Below are positions 25,545-33,628 of a stretch of 52,588 nucleotides of DNA, piece by piece. The notes under the pieces are model-generated. The model made no database searches. It had not been told where the DNA came from and was given only the letters and a program-made list of their open reading frames with translations. Every line of letters begins with the position of its first letter. The stretch's first letter is position 1. The position numbers and the translations under genes are program-made. This DNA comes from UBA3478 sp964217345 (GTDB taxonomy: Bacteria; Bacteroidota; Bacteroidia; Flavobacteriales; Flavobacteriaceae), in assembly GCA_964217345.1 (NCBI GenBank), contig CAXPJI010000027.1:1-52588 (forward strand), read 5' to 3'.

Positions 25545-26735
25545 TCTAGAAGTCATCGTATCAAAAGTACGCTTTTGGTACTGATAATTATAGCGGGGTG
25601 TTTGCCAACTAAAGCTCAATCTTTAGAAGAAAATCTAGTTGTTGGGGCTGAAAGAATAGACCATTATATAGAGCAACTTCAAAATAAAAACATCGCCATC
25701 GTCGCTAATGCAACTTCAGTAGTAAGAAAAAGCGATAGAAATAGTTTTACACATCTAGTAGATACGTTACTCAGTAGAAAGATAGCCGTATCTAAAATAT
25801 TTAGTCCTGAACACGGATTTCGAACGACAGCTGACGCAGGTGAAAAAGTGAGCTCTAGTATCGATCCTAAAACGGGAATCGAAATCGTTTCCTTATACGG
25901 TAAAAATAGAAAACCAACCAAAGAAGACCTAAAAGATGTGGACCTCATCTTGTTCGACATTCAAGATGTTGGGGTACGATTTTACACCTATATCGCTACC
26001 CTTCAATACGTAATGGAAGCGGCGGCTGACTGCGAAATTCCAATGATTGTTCTAGATAGACCTAATCCCAATGGAGACATTGTAGATGGGCCAGTAATGG
26101 AGAAAGAAAACACTAGCTTTCTCGGGCTTCAACCGATCCCTTTAGTTTACGGGTTAACCATTGGTGAATATGCCCATTTATTAGAAGAGGAGAATTGGTT
26201 AGAAACAGAAAAATCGCTCGACTTAGAAGTGATTCAAATGTCTAATTATGATCGCACGCATCGATACCATCTACCCATTAAGCCATCACCAAACCTACCC
26301 AATGCCCAATCAATTGCGCTTTATCCGTCGCTAGGATTATTCGAGGGAACTCATATCAATGCTGGGAGAGGAACTCCACAACCCTTTCAGCGATATGGTT
26401 CGAAAGATCTTGACCCAAGAGTTTTTGCTTTTAGTTATGAAGTAACCTCTACCCCTGGGGCTAAATACCCTAAGCAATTAGGAGAACGATGCTACGGAGA
26501 AGATTTGAGCCAAGTAGAAGTTTCTAAAAAGGTAAACCTTCAGTGGCTGCTTGAAGCGTATCACCATCACAAAGGGTCATTTTTCAAGAGTGAGTCATTT
26601 AAACTTCACAGTGGTCAAACGGTCTTAGAAGAAATGATCCAGTCTGGGTTTACAGAAAACCAAATTAGAGCAACCTGGGAAAAAGATCTCGAAGCCTTCA
26701 AAGTGATTCGTTCCCGCCATATAATGTATCCATAG
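25512..26735 (+). CDS. NamZ-like exo-beta-N-acetylmuramidase (DUF1343, GH171)
   Basis: The DUF1343 family includes NamZ enzymes that remove terminal MurNAc from peptidoglycan fragments, a step in cell-wall recycling. The 407-residue protein has an N-terminal hydrophobic segment (STLLVLIIIAG) ending either in a lipobox-like IAGC (Cys30) or a signal peptidase I site after TKAQ. Family motifs follow: NIAIVANATSVV, KIFSPEHGFRTTADAGE (about 95-111), LILFDIQDVGVRFYTYI (about 145-161), IVLDRPNPNGDIVDGP, and SLGLFEGTHINAGRGTPQPF. The 5' end overlaps the divergent ABC permease gene by about 30 bases. The ATG at 25512 is the only ATG that yields the whole signal; a TTG at 25527 is possible. Confidence 0.85.
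   Translation: MSYKTLKSHIHSRSHRIKSTLLVLIIIAGCLPTKAQSLEENLVVGAERIDHYIEQLQNKNIAIVANATSVVRKSDRNSFTHLVDTLLSRKIAVSKIFSPEHGFRTTADAGEKVSSSIDPKTGIEIVSLYGKNRKPTKEDLKDVDLILFDIQDVGVRFYTYIATLQYVMEAAADCEIPMIVLDRPNPNGDIVDGPVMEKENTSFLGLQPIPLVYGLTIGEYAHLLEEENWLETEKSLDLEVIQMSNYDRTHRYHLPIKPSPNLPNAQSIALYPSLGLFEGTHINAGRGTPQPFQRYGSKDLDPRVFAFSYEVTSTPGAKYPKQLGERCYGEDLSQVEVSKKVNLQWLLEAYHHHKGSFFKSESFKLHSGQTVLEEMIQSGFTENQIRATWEKDLEAFKVIRSRHIMYP
25562..25569 (-). promoter_or_regulatory. -7 promoter box of the ABC permease-epimerase operon
   Basis: TACTTTTG on the minus strand. It sits 5 bases before the ATG at 25556 and 17 before the one at 25544, within the coding region of the opposing NamZ gene. Confidence 0.45.
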
Positions 26736-26741
26736 GTAACT

Positions 26742-26749
26742 TATATTTG
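26742..26749 (+). promoter_or_regulatory. -7 promoter box of queE (probably leaderless mRNA)
   Basis: TATATTTG ends only 4 bases before the queE ATG at 26754. With the usual spacing from the -7 box, transcription would begin at or next to the start codon. Confidence 0.55.
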
Positions 26750-26753
26750 CAGC

Positions 26754-27356
26754 ATGAATTCAGAAATGCTGCCCGTAATGGAATCCTTCTATACCATCCA
26801 AGGTGAGGGTGAATTTCAAGGATCTGCAGCTTACTTTATTCGCTTGGGCGGCTGTGATGTTGGATGTCATTGGTGTGACGTGAAAGAAAGTTGGCCAATA
26901 GATGCGCATCCGAAATATGCGATTCAAGATTTAGTCGCTGAGATCCCGGAGCAATGTCCAATTGTTGTTATTACCGGTGGAGAACCTCTAATGCACTCAC
27001 TAGATCAATTAACCCATCATCTCAAGAATTCAGGATTTAGAACTCATATTGAAACTTCTGGGGCACATCCTGTTTCAGGAAGTTGGGACTGGTTCTGCTT
27101 ATCTCCTAAAAAATTCAAAGCACCGAACCAGGAGTCTTATAAGCTAGCCGACGAATTGAAAGTGATTATCTACAACAAAAACGATTTTGAATTTGCTATT
27201 GATGAGGCTTCAAAGGTGAATACCAATTGCGAATTACTGATGCAACCCGAATGGAGTGTCAGAGAAAAAATGATGCCACTCATGGTTGATTTTGTGAAGA
27301 ATAATCCTCAATGGAAAATTACACTTCAAACCCATAAGTACCTGAATGTACCCTAA
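26754..27356 (+). CDS. queE: 7-carboxy-7-deazaguanine synthase (radical SAM)
   Basis: Rearranges 6-carboxy-tetrahydropterin to 7-carboxy-7-deazaguanine on the way to preQ0 and queuosine. The 200-residue protein has the QueE lead-in ESFYTIQGEGEFQGSAAYFI, the radical-SAM cluster motif GGCDVGCHWCD (Cx3Cx2C), and the GGE SAM motif in VITGGEPLMH. Later HIETSGAHPV and the WFCLSPKKFKAP region bind substrate, as in the family. FolE provides the pterin precursor, but other que genes are not in this window. It is convergent with the methyltransferase gene, the stops overlapping by 4 bases. Confidence 0.96.
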   Translation: MNSEMLPVMESFYTIQGEGEFQGSAAYFIRLGGCDVGCHWCDVKESWPIDAHPKYAIQDLVAEIPEQCPIVVITGGEPLMHSLDQLTHHLKNSGFRTHIETSGAHPVSGSWDWFCLSPKKFKAPNQESYKLADELKVIIYNKNDFEFAIDEASKVNTNCELLMQPEWSVREKMMPLMVDFVKNNPQWKITLQTHKYLNVP

Positions 27357-28051
27357 GGAGTAATTCTCGCCAAGTAGTGATTATTCTCCCCTTCAAAGAT
27401 TTTCTCACATTTAAATCCGAGATTGACGCAAACTTTCAGTAGTTCTTCGAAAGAAACAAAAAGCCAGTCAAATTGTGATTGAGATTTTTGGTAGGTTATC
27501 GAATAAGTAAGGTCTCCGTAATAAGCTGTCGCAGGCATCCAAACTCCACCATCATCTTCCACCTCGAATAAATAATTGATATCACTAGAATCAGCAATGA
27601 TTGCCCCCCCAGGTAATAACCATTTAGACAGATGAAGCAGAAAGTTGGGTAACTTATTCAGCGAACCTGCTAAGCCTAATCCATTCATAAGAAGTAAAAT
27701 GGAGTCAAATTTTTGTTCGCTCACATACTCTTGCCAAGTGCTCACACTAACATTTTGAACACCTCTCCTTTTAGCAATTTCGATAGATAATAAGGAAGAA
27801 TCGATCCCAAATGAATGAGATGAGTTTAATTCGAGAAGATGACTCCCCACTCCACAACCAATCTCAAGAACCGCCCCCTTAAGCACCTCTAAAGCCTTTA
27901 CCTCTAGAGGAGGCATTTCACTTCTTGATCGAAATAGATAATAAACAGGAATTTCATCCTCATCTCCAAGAGAAGAAAGAGTTTCAATGACTAGATTTTT
28001 ATTTTTAGTCAATAAATAATCTCGAGCAGCTGTTCCAAAAACATCATCCAT
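27353..28051 (-). CDS. SAM-dependent methyltransferase, class I (substrate unknown)
   Basis: The 232-residue protein has a class I Rossmann methyltransferase core: motif I VLEIGCGVGSHLLEL, acidic end of beta-2 GIDSSLLSIEIAKRRG, post-motif KFDSILLLMNGLGLAGSL, and the WLLPGGAIIADSSDINYL strand. These are the usual steps of a small-molecule or protein methyltransferase. The target cannot be read. The ATG at 28051 (MDDVFGTAARDYLL) is preferred to 28078, because the latter leaves only three bases to the divergent gene at 28082. Stop codons of this gene and queE overlap by 4 bases. Confidence 0.8.
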   Translation of the reverse strand: MDDVFGTAARDYLLTKNKNLVIETLSSLGDEDEIPVYYLFRSRSEMPPLEVKALEVLKGAVLEIGCGVGSHLLELNSSHSFGIDSSLLSIEIAKRRGVQNVSVSTWQEYVSEQKFDSILLLMNGLGLAGSLNKLPNFLLHLSKWLLPGGAIIADSSDINYLFEVEDDGGVWMPATAYYGDLTYSITYQKSQSQFDWLFVSFEELLKVCVNLGFKCEKIFEGENNHYLARITP

Positions 28052-28066
28052 ATTGCAAAGTTGGTC

Positions 28067-28074
28067 TATTTTTG
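28067..28074 (+). promoter_or_regulatory. -7 promoter box of the Cys-cluster gene
   Basis: TATTTTTG ends 7 bases before the ATG at 28082, so the mRNA leader is at most a few bases. Confidence 0.5.
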
Positions 28075-28081
28075 ACAATCC

Positions 28082-28582
28082 ATGAAAACACCGTCCTTAG
28101 ATCAGTTAAAATCGTTAGCCAAAGATCGAGCTAAATCTCATTCTACCTATCTCAAAAAGCTATCGAAAAAGCCCCCTAAAGATATAGACTACCGGGTTCA
28201 AGAAATTCATGAAGAAGTATTTGAAGAAGTAGATTGTCTCAGTTGCGCGAACTGCTGTAAAACAACAGGCCCACTATTCACCTCAGCCGACATTCAACGA
28301 ATTTCTAAGCACTTCAAAATGAAGGAGGCGGCCTTTACAGATACCTATCTTCGTCTTGATGAGGATAACGACTGGGTTTTAAAAGAATTGCCTTGCCCGT
28401 TCTTGGCCCATGACAACTATTGCAATATTTATGAGGTTCGACCCAAAGCATGTCGCGAATATCCTCACACCGATCGTAAGAAATTTCACCAGATAAGATC
28501 CTTGACTCTTAAAAACACATCTATTTGTCCAGCCGCATTTAAGGTGGTTGAACGAATGTTAGAGCGTATTCCCATCAGCTAA
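28082..28582 (+). CDS. YkgJ-type zinc/iron-chelating cysteine cluster protein
   Basis: The 166-residue protein belongs to the UPF0153/YkgJ family. The Cys pattern is visible: DCLSCANCCKTTGP, then LPCPFLAHDNYCNIYEVRPKACREYPH, and a last Cys in TSICPAAF. These eight or so cysteines are thought to bind a metal or Fe-S cluster; the biochemical role of the family is not settled. The N-terminal 50 residues are lysine-rich and helical. It has a -7 box 7 bases before the ATG. The lipoprotein gene follows 17 bases after the stop with its own box. Confidence 0.88.
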   Translation: MKTPSLDQLKSLAKDRAKSHSTYLKKLSKKPPKDIDYRVQEIHEEVFEEVDCLSCANCCKTTGPLFTSADIQRISKHFKMKEAAFTDTYLRLDEDNDWVLKELPCPFLAHDNYCNIYEVRPKACREYPHTDRKKFHQIRSLTLKNTSICPAAFKVVERMLERIPIS

Positions 28583-28587
28583 ATTTC

Positions 28588-28595
28588 TATTTTTG
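28588..28595 (+). promoter_or_regulatory. -7 promoter box of the lipoprotein gene (probably leaderless)
   Basis: TATTTTTG ends 4 bases before the ATG at 28600, the same spacing as at queE. Confidence 0.5.
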
Positions 28596-28599
28596 CAAC

Positions 28600-29118
28600 A
28601 TGAAAAAATTTCTTCTTTTATCAAGTATTGCATTTAGCCTCGTAGCTTGTACACAAAACCCGTATGAGATTTCAAATGAGGCGGTTGGTTCTTTAAAAAA
28701 GACCGATACCCTGAAAAATATTTTAGCAACATTAGCCGCAGACTCGATCTCCATTGACAGTCTTAGAACCGGAGAAATTGTAGGGCTAAGCACCTTCGAT
28801 ACAAACAAACAACTAAGTCTAAAAATTAGAAGTAATTTCTACGGACTCTCAGAGGTAGTACAAGTATTTGACAAAAGATTTACAACTCCTGAGGGTATAG
28901 GAGTAGGAAGCACTTTTGCAGATATCCAAAAGAAATACAACATTATACGAATTACCCCTTCAATCAGAAGTGTTTCAATAGCGGTGAAAGACAAACCATT
29001 TATATTTCTGATTGATAAAAAGGAATTACCCGAAAGCCTACGCTACTCAATGCAGCCGCTTGAAGCGGTTCAAATCGATGAGAATATCCCTGTTTCTCAG
29101 GTACTAGTTAGCTGGTAA
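28600..29118 (+). CDS. Putative lipoprotein of unknown function
   Basis: I do not recognise the family. The 172-residue product starts MKKFLLLSSIAFSLVAC, a classic lipoprotein signal with Cys17 as the acylated residue. The rest is soluble. It has a central segment with TPEGIGVGSTFADIQKKY, a pattern seen in small envelope proteins in which a GxGSTxxD turn precedes a helix, and no catalytic motif. The stop overlaps the next start (TAATG), so it is translationally coupled to the alpha/beta hydrolase. Confidence 0.75.
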   Translation: MKKFLLLSSIAFSLVACTQNPYEISNEAVGSLKKTDTLKNILATLAADSISIDSLRTGEIVGLSTFDTNKQLSLKIRSNFYGLSEVVQVFDKRFTTPEGIGVGSTFADIQKKYNIIRITPSIRSVSIAVKDKPFIFLIDKKELPESLRYSMQPLEAVQIDENIPVSQVLVSW

Positions 29119-29945
29119 TGACTAAAAAATTTATAGCTAAAAGCATCGGTAAATACCTCAACCTATTATCATTAATCGCACCTAGCTATACGGCTAAAAA
29201 AACGCTTGAAATCTTTGCAAAGGTGCGAAAGGGAAAGATCGATAAAGACAAAACATTCCCTATACTCGAAGAAGGAAAACAGAACCGATTTCATTGCAAT
29301 GGACATGAAATTCAACGGTATCACTGGAAAGGTTCAGGAAAAAAGGTTCTATTGCTACACGGCTGGGAAAGCAATACACATCGGTGGAGAAATCTAATAC
29401 GCTCATTAAAGACCAAAGATTTTGACATTCATGCCATAGACGCACCAGCTCACGGCTACTCTAGCGGAACTTACCACTACCTTACAAATTACGCCGCTGC
29501 AGCGAAAAAAATGATCGAAGAATACGATATAGAGATTATAGTAGGCCACTCAATGGGCGGAATGGCGATGCTTTTTGCAAAAAGTATAAAACCTCTTAAA
29601 ACAGTAAAACAATTAGTAAGTATCGGTGCTCCTACCGATTTTTCGCTAATCGTTGCAGGTTATCAAAATACTATCGGATTTAATAAAAGGGTCTACAGGC
29701 TACTCGATCAGCTCATTGAGAAAGAGATTAAGGTCGAAATTAAGGAATTTTCAACCTCTAAATTCACCTATGAAAATCTCGGTGAACTCCTGATTCTTCA
29801 TGATCGATTAGACCCAACCATTCCACTTTGGCAAGCCGAACGAATTCAAAAGAATGTTGGCGGAAAACTTTTTATCACTGAAGGTTTTGGACACTCCATG
29901 CATCAAAAAGAAGTTTGTCAAAAAATAATGGAATTTCTAAACTAA
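29118..29945 (+). CDS. Alpha/beta hydrolase
   Basis: The 275-residue protein has a complete serine hydrolase set. The oxyanion strand is VLLLHGWESNTHRW, the nucleophile elbow GHSMGG puts Ser at residue 145, the acid Asp is in LLILHDRLDPTIP, and the His is in EGFGHSMHQ. A lysine-rich N-terminal helix precedes the domain; there is no signal peptide, so it is cytoplasmic or membrane-peripheral. The substrate is unknown; esters or acyl thioesters are typical. It is coupled to the upstream lipoprotein gene (one-base overlap) and followed 9 bases later by the VOC gene. Confidence 0.88.
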   Translation: MTKKFIAKSIGKYLNLLSLIAPSYTAKKTLEIFAKVRKGKIDKDKTFPILEEGKQNRFHCNGHEIQRYHWKGSGKKVLLLHGWESNTHRWRNLIRSLKTKDFDIHAIDAPAHGYSSGTYHYLTNYAAAAKKMIEEYDIEIIVGHSMGGMAMLFAKSIKPLKTVKQLVSIGAPTDFSLIVAGYQNTIGFNKRVYRLLDQLIEKEIKVEIKEFSTSKFTYENLGELLILHDRLDPTIPLWQAERIQKNVGGKLFITEGFGHSMHQKEVCQKIMEFLN

Positions 29946-29954
29946 CTTTAGATT

Positions 29955-30374
29955 ATGAATCTAGTTCCTTTTCACCTTGCGATCCCGGTAAATGATTTAC
30001 CCGCAAACCGCGACTTCTATTCGAACATCTTAGAGCTTGAAGAAGGAAGAAGTAGTGACCATTGGGTTGACTATAACTTTTTTGGGCATCAATTAGTCAT
30101 TCATCTGGATGAAAACCACACAGGACCTGTCACTGCGAATCACGTGGATGGTAAATCAGTTCCCGTTCCACACTACGGAATTGTATTGGAGTGGACTCAG
30201 TTCGACGAATTCGCAAAACGTATCTCAGACAAAGGAATTGAATTCATTATTGAACCTTACCTGAGATTCGCCGGACAAGTTGGCGAGCAAAAGACGATGT
30301 TCTTTAAAGATCCTTCAGGTAACGCTCTTGAGTTCAAGAGCTTCAAGGATATGAGTCAGTTATTCGCTAAGTAA
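29955..30374 (+). CDS. VOC (glyoxalase/bleomycin-resistance) superfamily protein
   Basis: The 139-residue protein is a single VOC unit with two beta-alpha-beta-beta-beta modules. FHLAIPVNDLPANRDFYSNIL carries the first metal-ligand His, the HYGIVLEWTQFDEFAKRI region carries the second module, and FFKDPSGNALEFKSF is the module end with the Glu ligand. Such proteins are dioxygenases, lyases or isomerases; none can be named here. It ends the short run of genes that starts at 28082 and is convergent with folD, 6 bases apart. Confidence 0.85.
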   Translation: MNLVPFHLAIPVNDLPANRDFYSNILELEEGRSSDHWVDYNFFGHQLVIHLDENHTGPVTANHVDGKSVPVPHYGIVLEWTQFDEFAKRISDKGIEFIIEPYLRFAGQVGEQKTMFFKDPSGNALEFKSFKDMSQLFAK

Positions 30375-30380
30375 TCTACT

Positions 30381-31256
30381 TTAAGCGTTCCACTTTCGGG
30401 CTAAAAGCGTGTTATTAAGAAGCATCGCTATCGTCATGGGACCTACTCCACCAGGCACTGGAGTGATATAAGAGGCTTTTTGTGCAACGGAGTCAAAATC
30501 TACATCACCAGTAATGTAATAGCCTTTCTCCTTAGAGGCGTCCTCGACACGTGTAATTCCCACATCGATGATCACTACTCCCTCTTTAACCATATCAGCA
30601 GTAACAAATCCGGGGACTCCTAATGCAGATACAATGATATCTGCTTGCTGAGTAAGCGCTTTTAAATCCTTGGTACGACTGTGAGCCACTGTTACCGTTG
30701 CATTACCATAGGCGCCCTTTTGAGACATTAAAATACTAATCGGTCTTCCGACAATATGCGAACGACCAATCACTACCACATGTTTACCTTGCGTGTCGAT
30801 ATCATAACGCTCGATGAGCTGCATAATTCCGAAAGGTGTTGCAGGAATAAAAGTTTCTAACTCTAAAGCCATGCGGCCAAAATTAGATGGATGAAATCCG
30901 TCCACATCTTTCTTAGGGTCTATAGCAAGAAGTACTTTTTCTTCATCGATGTGCTTTGGAAGAGGCAACTGAACAATATAACCATCTAAGGTGTCGTCTT
31001 GATTCAGCTCTGCAATCTTAGCCAATAATTCTGCCTCTGTGGTCTCCTCGGGTAAGCGAATAAGCGAAGAATCAAAACCCACTTTTTCGCAAGATCTAAC
31101 CTTACTGCCTACATAGGTTAGACTGGCCCCATCATTTCCAACAAGAACGGCCGCCAAATGCGGTGCGCGCTCTCCCTTCGATTTAATAGCCTTTACTTCT
31201 TCGGCTATTTCATTTTTAATTTGATTCGCAGTTGCTTTACCGTCAATGAGGACCAT
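30381..31256 (-). CDS. folD: Methylenetetrahydrofolate dehydrogenase/cyclohydrolase
   Basis: Bifunctional one-carbon enzyme that interconverts 5,10-methylene-THF, 5,10-methenyl-THF and 10-formyl-THF. The 291-residue protein shows the active-site YVGSKVRSCEKVGF (Lys54 in YxxxK), DGYIVQLPLPKHID, DPKKDVDGFHPSN, the cofactor motif VVIGRSHIVGRPIS, and ITPVPGGVGPMTIAMLLNNT. The start lies one base from the ffh stop, so it follows ffh in an operon with the promoter at 32615-32622. FolE, elsewhere in the window, feeds the same cofactor pool. Confidence 0.97.
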   Translation of the reverse strand: MVLIDGKATANQIKNEIAEEVKAIKSKGERAPHLAAVLVGNDGASLTYVGSKVRSCEKVGFDSSLIRLPEETTEAELLAKIAELNQDDTLDGYIVQLPLPKHIDEEKVLLAIDPKKDVDGFHPSNFGRMALELETFIPATPFGIMQLIERYDIDTQGKHVVVIGRSHIVGRPISILMSQKGAYGNATVTVAHSRTKDLKALTQQADIIVSALGVPGFVTADMVKEGVVIIDVGITRVEDASKEKGYYITGDVDFDSVAQKASYITPVPGGVGPMTIAMLLNNTLLARKWNA

Positions 31257-31257
31257 G

Positions 31258-32592
31258 TTATCTCGGATTAAATTGTTGCATCATGCGCATGAGGTTTTTT
31301 CCTTTACCTCCCTGCATCATTTTCATCATTTTACTCATCTGTTCAAATTGTTTGATAAGCTGGTTAACTTCTTGAATACTTCTACCGCTACCTTTTGCAA
31401 TACGATTTTTTCTACTAGTATTCAATAGTTTGGGCTGAGAGCGTTCAGTAGGAGTCATCGAGTGAATAATGGCTTCTACATGCTTGAATGCATCATCATC
31501 AATATCTACCTGTTGGGTCATCTTAGACATCCCTGGAATCATTCCCATGAGGTCTTTCATATTACCCATTTTCTTGATCTGTTGAATCTGTCCTAAGAAG
31601 TCATCAAATCCGAAGGTGTCCTTCGCAATTTTCTTCTGGATTTTACGAGCCTCTTCAAGGTCAAATTGTTCTTGAGCTCGTTCAACCAGCGAAACGACAT
31701 CACCCATTCCCAGGATACGATCAGCCATACGATCGGGGTGGAATACATCAATGGCTTCCATCTTTTCTCCCGTACCGATAAACTTAATCGGCTTATCAAC
31801 CACCGAACGAATAGATAGCGCAGCACCCCCTCGAGTATCACCATCCAACTTGGTAAGAATTACTCCATCAAAGTTAAGTCGATCGTTGAAGGCCTTAGCC
31901 GTATTAACAGCATCCTGTCCAGTCATCGAATCGACAACAAAAAGTGTTTCTGATGGCTTTATCGCAGAATGAATAGCAGCAATTTCCTTCATCATTTCTT
32001 CATCAACCGCTAGACGACCAGCAGTATCAATGATGACCACATTCTTTCCTTGACTCTTCGCTTCGGCTATACCCGCAAGTGCAATAGCTACAGGATCCTT
32101 TTGATCTCTATCTGAATATACAGGAACACCTATTTGTTCTCCTACTACATGCAACTGGTCGATTGCTGCAGGTCTATATACATCACAGGCAACCAAAAAC
32201 GGATGCTTTGATTTTTTTGTCTTGAGGTAGTTAGCCAACTTTCCAGAAAAGGTAGTTTTACCAGAACCTTGTAGACCTGACATTAAAATCACTGTTGACG
32301 AACCGGTAAGATTAATATCTGCGGCTTCAGAACCCATAAGTTCGGCCAATTCATCACGAACGAGCTTAACCATAAGTTGACCGGGTTGTAACGATTTAAG
32401 CACCTCCTGACCGATCGCCTTATCTCTTACATTTTGAGTAAAACTCTTAGCAATTTTGAAGTTAACATCCGCATCTAATAACGCACGACGAATCTCTTTC
32501 ATTGATTCGGCGATGTTAATTTCATTAATACGCCCTTTACCCTTCAACTTGTGAAGAGCACCATCTATTCTATCCGAAAGATTCTGAAACAT
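31258..32592 (-). CDS. ffh: Signal recognition particle protein Ffh
   Basis: GTPase that binds signal sequences of inner-membrane proteins and delivers ribosomes to FtsY and SecYEG. The 444-residue protein has the N domain, then G1 GLQGSGKTTFSGKLA near residue 107, G3 DTAGRLAVDEEM, and G4 TKLDGDTRGGAALS. The C-terminal M domain is methionine-rich (GNMKDLMGMIPGMSKM, MSKMMKMMQGGKGKNLMRMM), with helix RIAKGSGRSIQEVNQLI as the SRP RNA contact. The SRP RNA is not in the window. Confidence 0.98.
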   Translation of the reverse strand: MFQNLSDRIDGALHKLKGKGRINEINIAESMKEIRRALLDADVNFKIAKSFTQNVRDKAIGQEVLKSLQPGQLMVKLVRDELAELMGSEAADINLTGSSTVILMSGLQGSGKTTFSGKLANYLKTKKSKHPFLVACDVYRPAAIDQLHVVGEQIGVPVYSDRDQKDPVAIALAGIAEAKSQGKNVVIIDTAGRLAVDEEMMKEIAAIHSAIKPSETLFVVDSMTGQDAVNTAKAFNDRLNFDGVILTKLDGDTRGGAALSIRSVVDKPIKFIGTGEKMEAIDVFHPDRMADRILGMGDVVSLVERAQEQFDLEEARKIQKKIAKDTFGFDDFLGQIQQIKKMGNMKDLMGMIPGMSKMTQQVDIDDDAFKHVEAIIHSMTPTERSQPKLLNTSRKNRIAKGSGRSIQEVNQLIKQFEQMSKMMKMMQGGKGKNLMRMMQQFNPR

Positions 32593-32614
32593 AGTAAGTA
32601 GTTTTACAAAGGCA

Positions 32615-32622
32615 CAAAAGTA
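32615..32622 (-). promoter_or_regulatory. -7 promoter box of ffh-folD
   Basis: TACTTTTG on the minus strand, 22 bases before the ffh ATG. Confidence 0.5.
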
Positions 32623-32631
32623 ATAAGAATC

Positions 32632-33519
32632 TTAGCTTTTTAAGGCATTTTCGACTCTAGACATCACTAGTACATGCGGAAAAGTAATTGCTGCCAAGAA
32701 ATAAACAAGAAGTGGTAAAGGAGTCTTGTTTTGAAGAAAAACCTGACTAAAAACAACCGCAAGGCCAATAATTGAAAGCGCCCAAAAAAGCGCTGATTGC
32801 TTCAAATATACTAGCCAGCTTCTTTTTACCCCTTCATTGTAGAGTATCCGGAATTGATCATTTAAAGAGGGTATGGCATGCCATAGAGCAAAATAAATCG
32901 CGAAAGCTAAAGCCAAATTCACCTGACTAAATAAGAAGTAGAAAAGCGAGAGTATTATTAATTCTACGCCAAGCATCACATAACCTTTGGGATTCATTAT
33001 AATATAGGAAACTATCCAGACCGCTATGGAACTCAAAAGGAAGTTTAGAAAATCATCGACCGTAAAGAAAATCCCAGATATTTCTGCAATCGCCGTACTG
33101 CTCTCTATCGCATGAGTGTAAAATAACAGCCCAAAAACAATCGAGCCGTATGCGATATAGTTTACATAGCGAAGAAACATATTGCCGCCAAGAGTCTGGG
33201 ATAAATGTTGTTGACCAAAATGAAACGAGCTGATTACAATAAAAAAGAATAAGGCTAAAGGACGGTTCAAACTAAAGACAACAAGCACAAGTGCTACCGC
33301 AGAAAGGTATAGCGCGAGGTGCTTTCGTCTAGAACTTTTAGGAAAGATCCTTAGGGCATTGATTAAGTTAAGATCGTTAGCACCATGTAAAAGTCCCACA
33401 CTACCAATAAGTAGAAGGGCAATAAACCACTGTATTTCTCCACTAACTAGAGAAGAAATAAAAAAGAGTCCTAATGAGGCTGAAATCTTAAAAAGGAATG
33501 ATTTATTAATAATTTTCAA
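32632..33519 (-). CDS. blh: Brp/Blh-type beta-carotene 15,15'-dioxygenase
   Basis: Integral-membrane, iron-dependent enzyme that cleaves beta-carotene into two retinal molecules. The 295-residue protein is almost wholly hydrophobic, with about eight membrane segments. Conserved His residues sit at the places expected for the family: GLLHGANDLN (His45), SSFHFGQQHL (His100, His105), ALWHAIPS (His214) and TFPHVLVM (His282). It is divergent from the proteorhodopsin gene 109 bases away, the typical partner, since opsins need retinal. The start is TTG at 33519; no ATG exists in the open frame before the next upstream stop. Carotenoid synthesis genes are not in the window. Confidence 0.92.
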   Translation of the reverse strand: MKIINKSFLFKISASLGLFFISSLVSGEIQWFIALLLIGSVGLLHGANDLNLINALRIFPKSSRRKHLALYLSAVALVLVVFSLNRPLALFFFIVISSFHFGQQHLSQTLGGNMFLRYVNYIAYGSIVFGLLFYTHAIESSTAIAEISGIFFTVDDFLNFLLSSIAVWIVSYIIMNPKGYVMLGVELIILSLFYFLFSQVNLALAFAIYFALWHAIPSLNDQFRILYNEGVKRSWLVYLKQSALFWALSIIGLAVVFSQVFLQNKTPLPLLVYFLAAITFPHVLVMSRVENALKS

Positions 33520-33593
33520 AATATGTATCGGTATTAATTGAATAGTTGATAAAAATTTTTGAATAAAAATATCATATTATGTTTAGAATAAAT

Positions 33594-33601
33594 TATATTT
33601 G
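33594..33601 (+). promoter_or_regulatory. -7 promoter box of the proteorhodopsin gene
   Basis: TATATTTG matches TAnnTTTG and ends 27 bases before the ATG at 33629. The surrounding 109-base gap is very A/T-rich. No -33 TTG at proper spacing was found, so an activator may be needed, which is only inference. Confidence 0.6.
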
Positions 33602-33628
33602 GTTAAACAAAACTAAACTATAGTACTT

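Noticed and set aside
28052..28078. Methyltransferase start at 28078
   Set aside because: It would leave three bases to the divergent gene and overlap its TATTTTTG box; the ATG at 28051 is a better fit.
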